Below are positions 25,901 through 33,729 of a stretch of DNA of 64,000 bases, piece by piece. The DNA is taken from positions 62,001 to 126,000 of the forward strand of contig PLOR01000118.1 in the NCBI GenBank assembly GCA_003142185.1, written 5' to 3'. Both the position numbers and the translations under genes were made by a program. How positions within the stretch are numbered: position 1 is the first letter of the stretch; each line of letters begins with the position of its first letter. The notes under the pieces were generated by a model. It did not search any database. It worked only from the letters and a program-made list of their open reading frames with translations, and had not been told where the DNA came from. The stretch is from Bryobacterales bacterium (GTDB taxonomy: Bacteria; Acidobacteriota; Terriglobia; Bryobacterales; Bryobacteraceae).

Positions 25901-26404
25901 CATACCGCGCCCGCCGCCGCCGAAAGCCGCCTTGATGATGAGCGGGAAACCGATCTCGCCGGCGATCTTCTCCGCCTGCTTGGGATTGCGCACCGGCTGC
26001 TCGGTGCCGGGCACCACCGGAATGCCGGCCATTTCCGCCAGGCGCCGCGCCGCAGTCTTGTCGCCGAGCAGTTCCAGCAGTTCCGCGCCGGGGCCTATAA
26101 AAGTGATGCCGGCATGATCGCAGGCGCGCGCCAGCGCCGGGTTCTCGGAAAGAAAGCCATAGCCGGGATGGATGGCATCGACGCCCTTTTCCTTCGCCAG
26201 TTCCACGATGCCTTCGACATCCAGGTAGGCCTCCACCGGGCCCTTGCCCTGGCCGATGAGATACGCTTCGTCGGCCTTGAATCGATGCAAGGCCAGGCTG
26301 TCTTCCTGCGAGTAGACAGCCACCGTGCGCAGCCCCAGCTCGTTGGCTGCGCGCAGAATGCGAATCGCGATTTCGCTGCGATTGAGAGCAAGAAGCTTGT
26401 ACAT
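22967..26404 (-). CDS. pyc: Pyruvate carboxylase
   Basis: 1145-residue biotin-dependent enzyme making oxaloacetate from pyruvate, bicarbonate and ATP, an anaplerotic step. Domains in order: biotin carboxylase (about 1-450; HPGYGFLSEN, GGGGRGMRV, EVNPRIQVEHTVTE), carboxyltransferase (about 520-900; RDAHQSLLATRVRT, HTHDTSG), allosteric linker and biotinyl carrier domain with MEAMKM near the C-terminus. I begin at ATG 26404 (MYKLLALNRSEIAIR); the earlier ATG at 26443 adds a Pro-rich stretch not seen in the family. Monocistronic, flanked by PAL-B and PAL-A elements. Confidence 0.97.
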   Translation of the reverse strand: MYKLLALNRSEIAIRILRAANELGLRTVAVYSQEDSLALHRFKADEAYLIGQGKGPVEAYLDVEGIVELAKEKGVDAIHPGYGFLSENPALARACDHAGITFIGPGAELLELLGDKTAARRLAEMAGIPVVPGTEQPVRNPKQAEKIAGEIGFPLIIKAAFGGGGRGMRVVDRPADFAGRLEEARREAGAAFGNDAVFLERFVRRARHIEVQILGDRRGNILHLYERDCSVQRRHQKVVEVAPAVSLDPALRAALADAAVRLARAAGYYNAGTVEFLVDADSGEWYFIEVNPRIQVEHTVTEMVTGIDLVRAQIQVAQGLELHGAEMDLPPQEKIPLYGYAMQCRITTEDPANGFVPDYGKLSTYRSPAGFGIRLDGGSAYSGAVITPYYDSLLVKVTAWGRDFRQACQRMDRCLREFRVRGVKTNIQFLENVVNDREFQAGGATTRWLEENAALFRFAPRRDRATKLLSYLADVIVNGNPAVAGKPRPTRLDAAPVPRHVAAAPPDGTRQLLDKLGPQGFAAWAAAERRLLITDTTFRDAHQSLLATRVRTYDMLRIANFVAHRLHRLFSLEMWGGATFDVAMRFLHEDPFVRLRRLREAIPNICFQMLLRASNAVGYTAYPDNVVAEFIYEASAQGIDIFRIFDSLNWLPNMKASMEAVRKTRSVCEAAICYTGDILDPARDKYSLAYYVRMAKELERMGAHVLAIKDMAGLCRPYAAEKLVKALRQEVGIPIHFHTHDTSGVNAASILKAADAGVDIADAAIASMSGQTSQPNLNSIVAALDHTRRATGLDLDALNQCADYWEVVREFYAPFDTGPKSGSAEVYLHEMPGGQYTNLKEQAESMGLGARWHELARAYADVNMAFGDIVKVTPSSKVVGDMAIFLATHNMTMEQFGFLTPEHNFTLPTSVIDMFMGGLGEPEGGWPKKLQTIVLRGAKPHKGRPGAHLPKVDLEDTAAALERKIGRRPARDEVLSYLMYPEVFVKCAHNRQAWGDVDVLPTPQFYYGMERSTDVAVELEPGNTLVVKFLTVGEPHPDGTRTVFFDLNGQPREVTVRDRSLDVKQRAVPKADPNQPGQIGAPIPGVASTVAVQMNQVIQKGDQLLVMEAMKMQSTVYAPVGGRVTQVLVQPGQHVEAKDLLIEIE

Positions 26405-26497
26405 ATGGTGGGGCCGCGGCGGCAATCCCGGTCCGCCGGTCAATTTACGAGGATAGCAAAGGCGAAACTGCCTACCAAGATGCTGGCTTCGTGGCTT

Positions 26498-26522
26498 TGG
26501 CAGGCGGAAGCGCCTGCGCCAC
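26498..26522. repeat. PAL-A palindrome
   Basis: tggcaggcggaagcgcctgc followed by gccac, same core as 2504. Lies between the pyc start and the stop of the PLP enzyme gene. Confidence 0.85.
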
Positions 26523-26532
26523 TTTCAGCCTG

Positions 26533-27711
26533 CTACGCAAATGCCTGCTCGATGTCGGCGATGATGTCTTCGACGGCTTCGATACCTACCGAGAGCCGCA
26601 CCAGGTTATCGCGGATGCCGACGCGCTCGCGGTGCTTCGGGGCCAGATCGCGGTGCGAACTCATGGCCGGGTAGAGGATCATGCTGTGCACGTCGCCGAG
26701 CGAAGTGGCGCGCACCACCAGTTGCAGCCGGTCGAGGAAGCGGAAAATCTCAGGCCGGCCGGCATCGCGAATTTCGAAGCTGACCATGGCGCCATAGAGG
26801 CCGGCGGCAAACAAGCGGCGGATGGCGGGAGCGTCGGGATGCGCCGGGTCGGCGGGGAAATGCACCCGCTCCACTCTCGGGTGGCTGCCCAACCAGGAGG
26901 CCACGCGGCAGGCATTGGCGCACTGGCGCTCCATGCGCAGCGGAAAGGTCTTAATGCCGCGCATGGAAAGGTAGCTCTCAAACGGCCCGAGCACGGGGCC
27001 GACGATGCGCGCCAGCGTGCGCAGAGCATCGAAGTGGGCCGCGTCCGTGACTACCGCGCCGCCCAGCACATCGCCGTGACCGGCCAGGTACTTGGTGAGG
27101 CTGTGCACGGAAAAGCTCGCGCCCAGATCAAGCGGCCGCACGATCAGGGGCGTGGCGAATGTATTATCGACCACCAGGGCGGCGCCGGCGGCGCGCGCGA
27201 TTTCGGCGATCTTGTCGATCTCGCCCACGCGCAGCAGCGGATTCGAGATGGTCTCCATCAGGATGCACCCGGGCTTGGCGTGGCTGACCGCTGCGCTCAG
27301 TGCGTCCAGGTTGCAGATATCGACGAAACGCACCTCCACGCCGCGAGGCTCCAGCACATTCAGCAGCAGCTTGGTGGACGCACCGTAGAGCGCGTCGGCC
27401 GCCACGATGGACGCGCGCCGGTCGGTGAGCGCGGTCTCGACCGCCATCTGCACCGCCGTCATTCCCGAGGCGCAGGCCAGCGCGCCGTGGCCGCCTTCGA
27501 GCGCCGTCACCAGTTCTTCCAGCGCCGCCGCCGTGGGATTGTCGTAGCGGGCGTAAGAGTAGCCGGCCTGCTCCATGCCGATTACGCGGTCCAGTTCGTC
27601 GGTGGTGTCATAGAAGAAGCTCGACGCGGCATAAATGGGCGTCGTCACCGGAACCGCGCCGGTCGGCTTGCGCCGGTCGCCCGCGTGAACAGCTTGGGTG
27701 TGGATCTTCAC
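26533..27711 (-). CDS. Cys/Met metabolism PLP-dependent enzyme (trans-sulfuration type)
   Basis: 392 residues, fold type I. The PLP-binding Lys207 lies in SVHSLTKYLAGH, with YSYARYDNPT, ACASGM and the Asp in VVDNTF as other cofactor contacts. It fits cystathionine gamma-synthase, gamma-lyase or O-acyl-homoserine sulfhydrylase; the sequence alone does not separate them. The start is 2 bp from the cysS stop, so the two genes are probably co-transcribed, with cysS upstream, which suits a link between cysteine use and methionine synthesis. Confidence 0.92.
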   Translation of the reverse strand: MKIHTQAVHAGDRRKPTGAVPVTTPIYAASSFFYDTTDELDRVIGMEQAGYSYARYDNPTAAALEELVTALEGGHGALACASGMTAVQMAVETALTDRRASIVAADALYGASTKLLLNVLEPRGVEVRFVDICNLDALSAAVSHAKPGCILMETISNPLLRVGEIDKIAEIARAAGAALVVDNTFATPLIVRPLDLGASFSVHSLTKYLAGHGDVLGGAVVTDAAHFDALRTLARIVGPVLGPFESYLSMRGIKTFPLRMERQCANACRVASWLGSHPRVERVHFPADPAHPDAPAIRRLFAAGLYGAMVSFEIRDAGRPEIFRFLDRLQLVVRATSLGDVHSMILYPAMSSHRDLAPKHRERVGIRDNLVRLSVGIEAVEDIIADIEQAFA

Positions 27712-27713
27712 GG

Positions 27714-29114
27714 CTATTTCCTTTTCCAGCGGACGCCGGATTTGGTGTCTTCGAGAATGATGCCCATGGCCAGCAACTCGTCACGGATTTGGTCGGCCCG
27801 CGCGAAGTTGCGCGCTTTCTTGGCGGCGTTTCGTTCGGCGATCCGCGCCTCGATTTTGGAATCGTCATCACCGGCGTCGGCGCCACTCGGCTTCAGCACG
27901 TCGAAAACGGCATCGAATTGCTCGAAGAACCGCACCGCCGCGGCCCGGTTGTCGGCGCCGAACTGGCCCGCATCCATGGCGCTGTTGGCGTCGCGCGCGT
28001 ATTCGAATGCGGCCGCCAGCGCCTCGGCGGTGTTCAGGTCGTCGTCCAGGCTGTTGACAAAGGCCTGCGCGGCGGCCTCGGTGCGCGCTGCCATCTTGTC
28101 GTCGCCGCCTTCCGGGAGTTTCTCCGTGTCCAGCCGCAGCTTGAAGTTGCGCAGCCTTTCGATGGCCATCTGCGCCGCCTGCAAGCCGTCGAAAGTGAAG
28201 TTCAACGACTTGCGGTAGGGCACCGAGGCCAGCAGGTAGCGAATCGCTTCCGGCTTGTAGCCGCGCCCGATGAGATCGCGCAGCGTGAAATAATTGCCGA
28301 GCGACTTGGCCATCTTCTGCCCTTCCACCATCAGAAACTCGGCATGCAGCCAGAAGCGCGAGAATTGTTTGCCGGTCAGCGACTCGGACTGGGCAATCTC
28401 GTTTTCATGATGCGGAAAAATCAGGTCGACCCCGCCGGCGTGTATGTCCAGCGTTTCGCCCAGGTACTTGATGGCCATCACGGAGCACTCGATGTGCCAG
28501 CCTGGCCGCCCCGGGCCGATTTTGGTATCCCAACTGGTCTCGCCTTCCTTAGGCGCCTTCCACAGCGCGAAGTCGCGTGCGTCGGCCTTTTCGTATTCAT
28601 CCACGTCGACGCGCGCGCCGGCCAGGTTGCCGCTGAAATCGTTGTGCGAGAGCTTGCCGTAGCCTGGAAACGTGGCGATCCGGAAGTAAACTGAGCCGTC
28701 GCTTGTGTACGTGTGCTGGCCGGCCGTGAGACGCGCGATCGCATCCGCCATGTCGCCGATGTGGTCGGTGGCTTTTACCAGATGTTCGGCCACCTCGAGG
28801 CGCAGCGTGGCGCAATCCTCCAGGAACGCTTGCGTGTATACGGCGGTGTATTCGCCCAGGGTCTTTTTTTCGGCCGCCGCGTTGCGGATGATTTTGTCAT
28901 CCACGTCGGTGATGTTCATCACGTGATCCAGGCCGTAACCGCTGGCTCGCAGCCACCGCCGCAGAATGTCGACGAAGGTGAAGGTGCGGAAGTTGCCAAT
29001 GTGGGCGTAGCTGTAGACGGTGGGACCGCAGGTGTACAAGCGCACCGTGTTATCGCGCGCCGGGTGAAACTCCTCGACGCGTTGCGAGAGGGTGTTATAA
29101 AAACGCAGCGACAT
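27714..29114 (-). CDS. cysS: Cysteinyl-tRNA synthetase
   Basis: 466-residue class I aminoacyl-tRNA synthetase charging tRNA-Cys. Zinc-binding Cys29 (TCGPTVY), the HIGN signature at about 38-41 and KMAKSLGN at about 267-274 are complete. Further zinc ligands are in HIECSVMA and HHENEIAQSE, and the DALR/anticodon region fills the C-terminus. ATG 29114 starts 2 bp from nothing upstream but a 77-bp gap to PAL-B. Followed at 2 bp by the PLP enzyme gene. Confidence 0.98.
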   Translation of the reverse strand: MSLRFYNTLSQRVEEFHPARDNTVRLYTCGPTVYSYAHIGNFRTFTFVDILRRWLRASGYGLDHVMNITDVDDKIIRNAAAEKKTLGEYTAVYTQAFLEDCATLRLEVAEHLVKATDHIGDMADAIARLTAGQHTYTSDGSVYFRIATFPGYGKLSHNDFSGNLAGARVDVDEYEKADARDFALWKAPKEGETSWDTKIGPGRPGWHIECSVMAIKYLGETLDIHAGGVDLIFPHHENEIAQSESLTGKQFSRFWLHAEFLMVEGQKMAKSLGNYFTLRDLIGRGYKPEAIRYLLASVPYRKSLNFTFDGLQAAQMAIERLRNFKLRLDTEKLPEGGDDKMAARTEAAAQAFVNSLDDDLNTAEALAAAFEYARDANSAMDAGQFGADNRAAAVRFFEQFDAVFDVLKPSGADAGDDDSKIEARIAERNAAKKARNFARADQIRDELLAMGIILEDTKSGVRWKRK

Positions 29115-29191
29115 AATTGCAGGGAAATTTCATCGTAGCAGAAGGTCCGCTGTCCCTTAGGCTTCGTCACGACATAACTATGCCAAGTCCC

Positions 29192-29303
29192 GGTGGCGCA
29201 CGCACTCGCACGTGCCGTGTCGAGACTCTTCTCGACACCTGCGCGTGAGACGCCGGGCGTCGGCAAGAGTGCCGACGCGGCACGCACGAGTGCGTGCGCT
29301 ACC
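29192..29303. repeat. PAL-B complete element overlapping a stop codon
   Basis: Left end ggtggcgcacgcactcgcac, right end cacgagtgcgtgcgctacc, with hairpins gtcgagactcttctcgac and gtcggcaagagtgccgac. The right terminus runs into the GH28 gene: bases 29299-29301 (cta) supply its TAG stop. Confidence 0.88.
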
Positions 29304-30657
29304 GGAAAGCGAAGTCGACGAACTTGCCGGTGCAGGCGTTTTTCACGCTCTTTCCGGCACTCCCGGTGACTGTCACGTCCGTGCCCGTCACCTTGAGATT
29401 GAAGGCGCCCGGCCCGGTATCAACCTCTGCATGCTTGGCCGACACCTGGATATTCGCCGGATCGTCGAACAGGACGCCGTCGAACCGAATCCCCAGGCGA
29501 TGCGCCGCATCCAGACCCTCCAGCGTCACCTTGCCGCCGCCTTCCACGCGCACATTGCGGACGACGATGTTGCGGAAGACCGGCGGCTTGCTATATTCCT
29601 TGCTGACGTGCGCGCTGTAGTTGGTGTCCATCAGAATCGGGTTGGCCGTGTCGCGGATGCAGACGTCCTCGAACACGACGTCGTCGACCAGCCCGCCGCG
29701 CGTGATGTTCGACTTGATGCGCAGGCCGTTATCGGCGCCGTCGATGGAGAGGTCCGCGACGCGAATGGCGCTGGCGCCGCCATCCGTCGGGCTGCCGATC
29801 GACATGCCGTGCCCCGTATAGAAGTGGTTATGCACGATGCTCATGTGGGTGGTTGGCGCGCCCGCCGGCGCCTTGATCGCCACCTGGTCGTCGCCGGTGT
29901 GGATGTAGCAATGGGTAATGGTCACGTTGGTCGAATTGCCGGGATCGATGCCGTCGGTGTTGCGCGCCCGCTCCGGCGACCAGATCCTGACGCCCCACGC
30001 CGTGAATCCATTGCCAACGTTGTAACCCACGTGAAAATTTGGCGAATTCATCAGCGTGATGCGGTAGAGGGTGAAGTTGTCGCAGCGGCGCAGCGCGATC
30101 AGCCGCGGGTTGTTCTGGCTGCCGCCCGCGCGAGCCACGTCCGCCAGGTTCCACCAACTGATGTTTTGCCCGAGAATCGTCTCCCCGCCGCGCCCGTCGA
30201 TCACGCCGTCGCCCATGACGCCCGCGTCAGCCACGCCGTCGCCATCGATCAGCGCCTTGCAGCCGTGGCCTTCCTCGGTGATCGTGCCGCAGACGCCCGG
30301 CTTCAGATCGTAGTCGCGCGGGTTCCGCGAGGCGAACAGATACGCGCCGCGCGCCACCACCAGCACGACGCCGCGCCGCAATTCGAGCGGGCCGGAGAGA
30401 AACACGTCGGTCCGCTCCGATGTCCGATCGAGCACCACCGCCCGGCCGGCCGGGCACGCGTCCAGCGCCGCCTGGATGCGCGTCGTGTCCAGCTTGCCTT
30501 CGTCCTCTGGTGCGATCGACGCCGCGGCGCGCCCGATCCTCGCTTTGAGGGTCTCGCAAGCGGGCGGAATCGAAGGTTCGACGACTTTCCGTGTATCCTG
30601 GGCAGCGGCCAGGACGACGAAACAAATCCCCGCAAACGCGGTAGCAAGTACCTTCAT
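29299..30657 (-). CDS. Glycoside hydrolase family 28 (polygalacturonase-like), secreted
   Basis: 452 residues, signal peptide about 1-19 (ends VLAAAQ). Right-handed parallel beta-helix of the GH28 type. Catalytic Asp motifs NTDGID and GDDQVAIK, the GHGMSIGS His and the RIKS Lys region are in order at about 215-310. It would cleave galacturonan in pectin or a related plant polymer. Its stop codon comes from a PAL-B element, and the C-terminus has a poorly conserved tail. A second GH28 lies 1.7 kb upstream on the same strand. Confidence 0.93.
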   Translation of the reverse strand: MKVLATAFAGICFVVLAAAQDTRKVVEPSIPPACETLKARIGRAAASIAPEDEGKLDTTRIQAALDACPAGRAVVLDRTSERTDVFLSGPLELRRGVVLVVARGAYLFASRNPRDYDLKPGVCGTITEEGHGCKALIDGDGVADAGVMGDGVIDGRGGETILGQNISWWNLADVARAGGSQNNPRLIALRRCDNFTLYRITLMNSPNFHVGYNVGNGFTAWGVRIWSPERARNTDGIDPGNSTNVTITHCYIHTGDDQVAIKAPAGAPTTHMSIVHNHFYTGHGMSIGSPTDGGASAIRVADLSIDGADNGLRIKSNITRGGLVDDVVFEDVCIRDTANPILMDTNYSAHVSKEYSKPPVFRNIVVRNVRVEGGGKVTLEGLDAAHRLGIRFDGVLFDDPANIQVSAKHAEVDTGPGAFNLKVTGTDVTVTGSAGKSVKNACTGKFVDFAFR

Positions 30658-30736
30658 GTCGATTTACCGATTATCGTCTAACAAAGCCTCCCCATTGAGC
30701 GGGCTTCGCAGGGAGGGTTCGCAGAGCGGCTTCTTT

Positions 30737-30765
30737 TTGACTTTTCGGCCGCCGCCGGGTATACT
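30737..30765 (+). promoter_or_regulatory. Sigma-70-like promoter of the dksA-like pair
   Basis: -35 ttgact (30737-30742), 17-bp spacer, -10 tatact (30760-30765). It lies about 100 bp upstream of the DksA-like ATG, leaving a 5' leader of about 95 nt whose role is unknown. Confidence 0.65.
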
Positions 30766-30867
30766 ACGGAATCCGCGCCGGTCTGCCTTCCCCCCGAGCA
30801 TGTGCAACTTTTGGGATTGGATGTGCGTCTTATTGTGTATCCGGCCAGCCGGGTGAGTGAAAGCGAG

Positions 30868-31275
30868 ATGAATACCAACAACAAAAACGGGCCGAAACTA
30901 AAGCTTTCGACTTACCGCCAACTCCTGGAGCGGAAAGCCGAAGAGGTCCGCGGCAGCATGTCCGCGCAAAAGGCAGCCCAGGTGGTGGCGCGTCTGGATG
31001 TTCCGTCGGATGAAGGGGACTTGAGCCAGCAGCACCACGAGGAGTGGATCTTCCTCAATCGCAATACCCTCGACATGAAATTGTTACGCGAGATTTCCGA
31101 TGCGCTCCGCCGTCTCGAAAACAGAACCTACGGTGTCTGCCCGGAATGCGAAGCTCCGATTTCCACCAAGCGGCTGGATGCGGTGCCTTGGGCGCGCTAT
31201 TGCGTAACCTGCCAGGAGCGGATTTCCGACCGACTGGCCCACGGCGAAGAAGTCGACGAATACCAGGAAGCTTGA
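30868..31275 (+). CDS. DksA/TraR-type zinc-finger protein
   Basis: 135 residues from ATG 30868. Coiled-coil N-terminal half (STYRQLLERKAEEVRGSM) and a C4 zinc finger near the C-terminus: CPEC and CVTC flanking APISTKRLDAVPWARY. This is the DksA/TraR layout, in which the coiled coil enters the RNA polymerase secondary channel and modifies ppGpp responses. The acidic tip of the coiled coil (DEGDLSQQHHEE) holds candidate Asp residues. Coupled to the next gene by TGATG overlap. Confidence 0.85.
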   Translation: MNTNNKNGPKLKLSTYRQLLERKAEEVRGSMSAQKAAQVVARLDVPSDEGDLSQQHHEEWIFLNRNTLDMKLLREISDALRRLENRTYGVCPECEAPISTKRLDAVPWARYCVTCQERISDRLAHGEEVDEYQEA

Positions 31276-31577
31276 TGAAGCTGGCCGATCTGCGCAAGCT
31301 TTCCATCAAACAAAAAACCCGGATCCATTTTGCGCTGGCCGGTGGTCTGGAGTGCGTTATTACAGAGCACGGCATCGCGCAGGTGCCCGGGTTGCGCGGC
31401 GCTCCCGAATTCAATCTGGAGAGCGACCTTGCCGCGGCACGCGAGTTTCGCTTCGAACCGGCCGGCGAGCCTGACCGCAAGCATCCGGCCCCCATCCGCT
31501 CGCTCACGCGCGACGAAGTGGCCCGCCTGCTCGGCCCCGCTTCGGCCACCGCCGCCGCAGAGCACGAAGACGAGTAA
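31275..31577 (+). CDS. Small conserved protein downstream of the DksA-like gene
   Basis: 100 residues. The ATG shares one base with the stop of the DksA-like gene (TGATG), implying coupled translation. Basic N-terminus (KLADLRKLSIKQKTRIHFAL), then ECVITEHGIAQVPGLRG, then a charged section that ends in acidic residues. I do not recognise a family; the coupling suggests a shared regulatory role with the zinc-finger protein. Confidence 0.7.
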   Translation: MKLADLRKLSIKQKTRIHFALAGGLECVITEHGIAQVPGLRGAPEFNLESDLAAAREFRFEPAGEPDRKHPAPIRSLTRDEVARLLGPASATAAAEHEDE

Positions 31578-31623
31578 TCATCGTCATGGCCCCCAGAGGG
31601 TTTAGCTCGATTCTCGAACGGGG

Positions 31624-32010
31624 TCAGTCCCGAGGCTTGTATCGAGTGGCGTGCCGGCGCAGCCACTTCTCGAGTTCGGCGCATCGCATCCGGCCGCTCT
31701 CATAAAGGCCGATCAGGAATGAGAGGGCCGCGAGATCATCGAACTCCAGCCGGTACCCGTTTACCTTCAAGAACGCCGCCGTCACAGTTACCGCGACACG
31801 CTTGTTGCCGTCCACAAACGGATGGTTCTGTGAGAGGCTCTCCCAAAGCGCAGCCGCTTCCTGAATGATGTCGCCGTAGTAGCCGGACTGGGGCCGCGCC
31901 AGAGCCGACTCAAGCCCGCCACGGTCCCGGATCCCAAGGGAGCCCCCGAATCTGGCGATCAGTTCGGCGTGAATCGCGATCACCTGATCGATTGTTGGAT
32001 AGAAGGTCAC
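31624..32010 (-). CDS. doc: Doc-type toxin, Fic fold
   Basis: 128 residues, death-on-curing family. Fic motif HPFVDGNKR at 63-71 is complete (His, Asp, Gly, Asn, Lys/Arg positions), so the fold should catalyse phosphate or nucleotide transfer; Doc phosphorylates EF-Tu. The start is GTG 32010, part of a 24-bp sequence that is repeated 75 bp upstream at the end of the antitoxin gene. The ribosome binding site (gggaga) lies inside the 51-bp sequence between the repeats. Confidence 0.92.
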   Translation of the reverse strand: MTFYPTIDQVIAIHAELIARFGGSLGIRDRGGLESALARPQSGYYGDIIQEAAALWESLSQNHPFVDGNKRVAVTVTAAFLKVNGYRLEFDDLAALSFLIGLYESGRMRCAELEKWLRRHATRYKPRD

Positions 32011-32092
32011 TGAGCCATTCTCCCGTCTAGTTGATTAAACGGGAAACGATCTCGGCAACTCATTCATGGTTGGATAGAAGGTCACTGAGCCA
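31994..32092. repeat. 24-bp direct repeat flanking a 51-bp hairpin insert
   Basis: Copies at 31994-32017 and 32069-32092 contain ggatagaaggtcactgagcc. The insert between them has the stem cccgtttaatcaactagacg continuing to gg, that is, arms cccgt / acggg with a tta/taa-rich loop. Read on the minus strand, each copy contains the antitoxin end plus the toxin start. Confidence 0.9.
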
Positions 32093-32261
32093 GACGGCGC
32101 AGCAGTTCGGGATGCTGCTGCACAAACTCGTCAACAGCCGCGAGAAACGTGGACGACGGAGCCGGGCCTTTTCGCTTAAGGAACTCAACGAACAGTCTGA
32201 CGGACTCCTGCTCTGCCGGGGTCAATGAGCGGATTGCGTCCGCAAGGTTCTCGACGGCCAT
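32082..32261 (-). CDS. Antitoxin paired with Doc
   Basis: 59 residues from ATG 32261, ribosome binding site ggaagg 6 bp upstream. A helical N-terminus (ENLADAIRSLTPAEQESVRLFVEFLKRK) resembles the small antitoxins with a DNA-binding N-terminal half. The C-terminus ends LLRRLAQ, with its TGA inside the second copy of the 24-bp repeat. It is not of the classic Phd sequence type. It lies 71 bp upstream of the toxin start. Confidence 0.7.
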   Translation of the reverse strand: MAVENLADAIRSLTPAEQESVRLFVEFLKRKGPAPSSTFLAAVDEFVQQHPELLRRLAQ

Positions 32262-32353
32262 GGCTGCCTTCCATTCGCAGTATACCCCGGCGAGAGTCTC
32301 CGGCAAATCTGGCACACTCTTCGCGCCGCGAGCGCATCACCACCTGATCGCCG

Positions 32354-33700
32354 TCAGTCCGTCAATCCCGTTACGCCCCGGCTGTCTTTTACGGTCACAT
32401 GGCTGCCATCGGCCGCTTGAATTCGCGTGTTCGTAAATTTCCAGTCTTCCGCGTTCTGAATGCTGCCCGCAACCTTGGCCGCAATGTCCAGATCCCGGAA
32501 CGTGAAATTCTGCAACGGCGAGTCCGCGTAAGCCCTCACCGCGAACGCGCGCCCGGCGCCGGCCGCATGGATGCCGGAGATCTGCACGTTGCGGATATGC
32601 GGCAGCCCCAACTCCGGCGGCACCGGCGTGAGCAGCACGCGCCAATAGTCGGGGACGTTGGTTGTGCCTTCCGGCAGCTTCGCGTAGCTGAAACTGGGGT
32701 TCCAGTTCAGCTCGACGCCGATTGCCACATGGACGTCCTGGATATCCATGTCGTGGATGACGATGTTCTCCACCGTGCCCCCGCGCGTGCTGGCGGACTT
32801 GAATAGAATCCCGTTCGACACCGATCCCAACACGTATAAGCGGCGAACCTCCACGTCGTGGATGCCGCCTGAGGTTTCGCTGCCGAAGGTCACGCCCGCC
32901 GCGCCCGCGCGAACCGTGTTGTCCCGGATCGTCACATGCTCGGTCGGCCGGTTGACGCGCAACCCGTCGGAGTCGCGTCCCGCCTTCAGGCAGATGGCGT
33001 CGTCGTTGCACTCGATGTCGCAATGCTCGACCAGCACATCCGACGATGAATCCACGTCGATGCCATCCGTGCTCGGGCCCTTACCGCCGATGTTGTTGCG
33101 AATCGTCACGCCGTCCACGGTGACTTTCCGCGAATAGCAGATGTGTACCGTCCAGAAGCCGGAGCGCTCCAGGCGAAGTCCCTGCAAATCGACGTTCGAG
33201 GAGTTGTAGATCTGGATCAGCCGGGGCCGCTGGCAATCGTAGTCGGAGGCCCAGCGGAGGCCCCTGGGCTCATAATCTTCGCGCCGCATCTTCCAATACT
33301 TGTCCCACCAGATCTTGCCGTCGCCATCGATGGTGCCCTGGCCGGAAATCTTGACTCCCGATTGCCCGTACACGTTGAGGAGCGCCGCCGGCCATTTCAT
33401 CTCGATGCCCGCCACGCGCGTCTGCATGATAGGGTATCCCGCCAGGCTCTGGACGCCGCGGATCACGACGCCTTCATCCAGCCGCAGATGGGTGCCCGAT
33501 TTCAGAAACAGCGCGCCGCTCAGGTACACGCCCGGCTTGAGGACGATGATTCCGCCGGATGCCGCCGCGGCGTCGATGGTCTTCTGGATGGCCGCGGTGT
33601 CGTCCGCCTTGCCGTCGCCTTTGGCGCCATAATCGGCGACCCGAAAGTCGGCACACCATCCCACGGCCGCAATCGCCACCAAGCAAGAAACAACGCGCAT
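32354..33700 (-). CDS. Glycoside hydrolase family 28, secreted (second copy)
   Basis: 448 residues from ATG 33700 with a gggaga ribosome binding site. Signal peptide about 1-18 (ends WCADF). Starts with a pectate-lyase-like FRVADYGAKGDGKADDT domain, then the beta-helix with STDGIDVD and ECNDDAICLKAG catalytic motifs, GSETSGGI and FKSASTRGG. A family 28 hydrolase of the exo-type is likely. It is one of the two pectinase-like enzymes in this stretch and is 29 bp downstream of the first TIGR03437-like protein gene. Confidence 0.93.
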   Translation of the reverse strand: MRVVSCLVAIAAVGWCADFRVADYGAKGDGKADDTAAIQKTIDAAAASGGIIVLKPGVYLSGALFLKSGTHLRLDEGVVIRGVQSLAGYPIMQTRVAGIEMKWPAALLNVYGQSGVKISGQGTIDGDGKIWWDKYWKMRREDYEPRGLRWASDYDCQRPRLIQIYNSSNVDLQGLRLERSGFWTVHICYSRKVTVDGVTIRNNIGGKGPSTDGIDVDSSSDVLVEHCDIECNDDAICLKAGRDSDGLRVNRPTEHVTIRDNTVRAGAAGVTFGSETSGGIHDVEVRRLYVLGSVSNGILFKSASTRGGTVENIVIHDMDIQDVHVAIGVELNWNPSFSYAKLPEGTTNVPDYWRVLLTPVPPELGLPHIRNVQISGIHAAGAGRAFAVRAYADSPLQNFTFRDLDIAAKVAGSIQNAEDWKFTNTRIQAADGSHVTVKDSRGVTGLTD

Positions 33701-33729
33701 CAGTTCTCTCCCAACGCAGTTCAGTGGAT

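Noticed and set aside
22829-26674. 1281-residue plus-strand ORF
   Set aside because: It runs antisense to pyruvate carboxylase and starts in a PAL-B repeat; composition is typical of a GC shadow frame.
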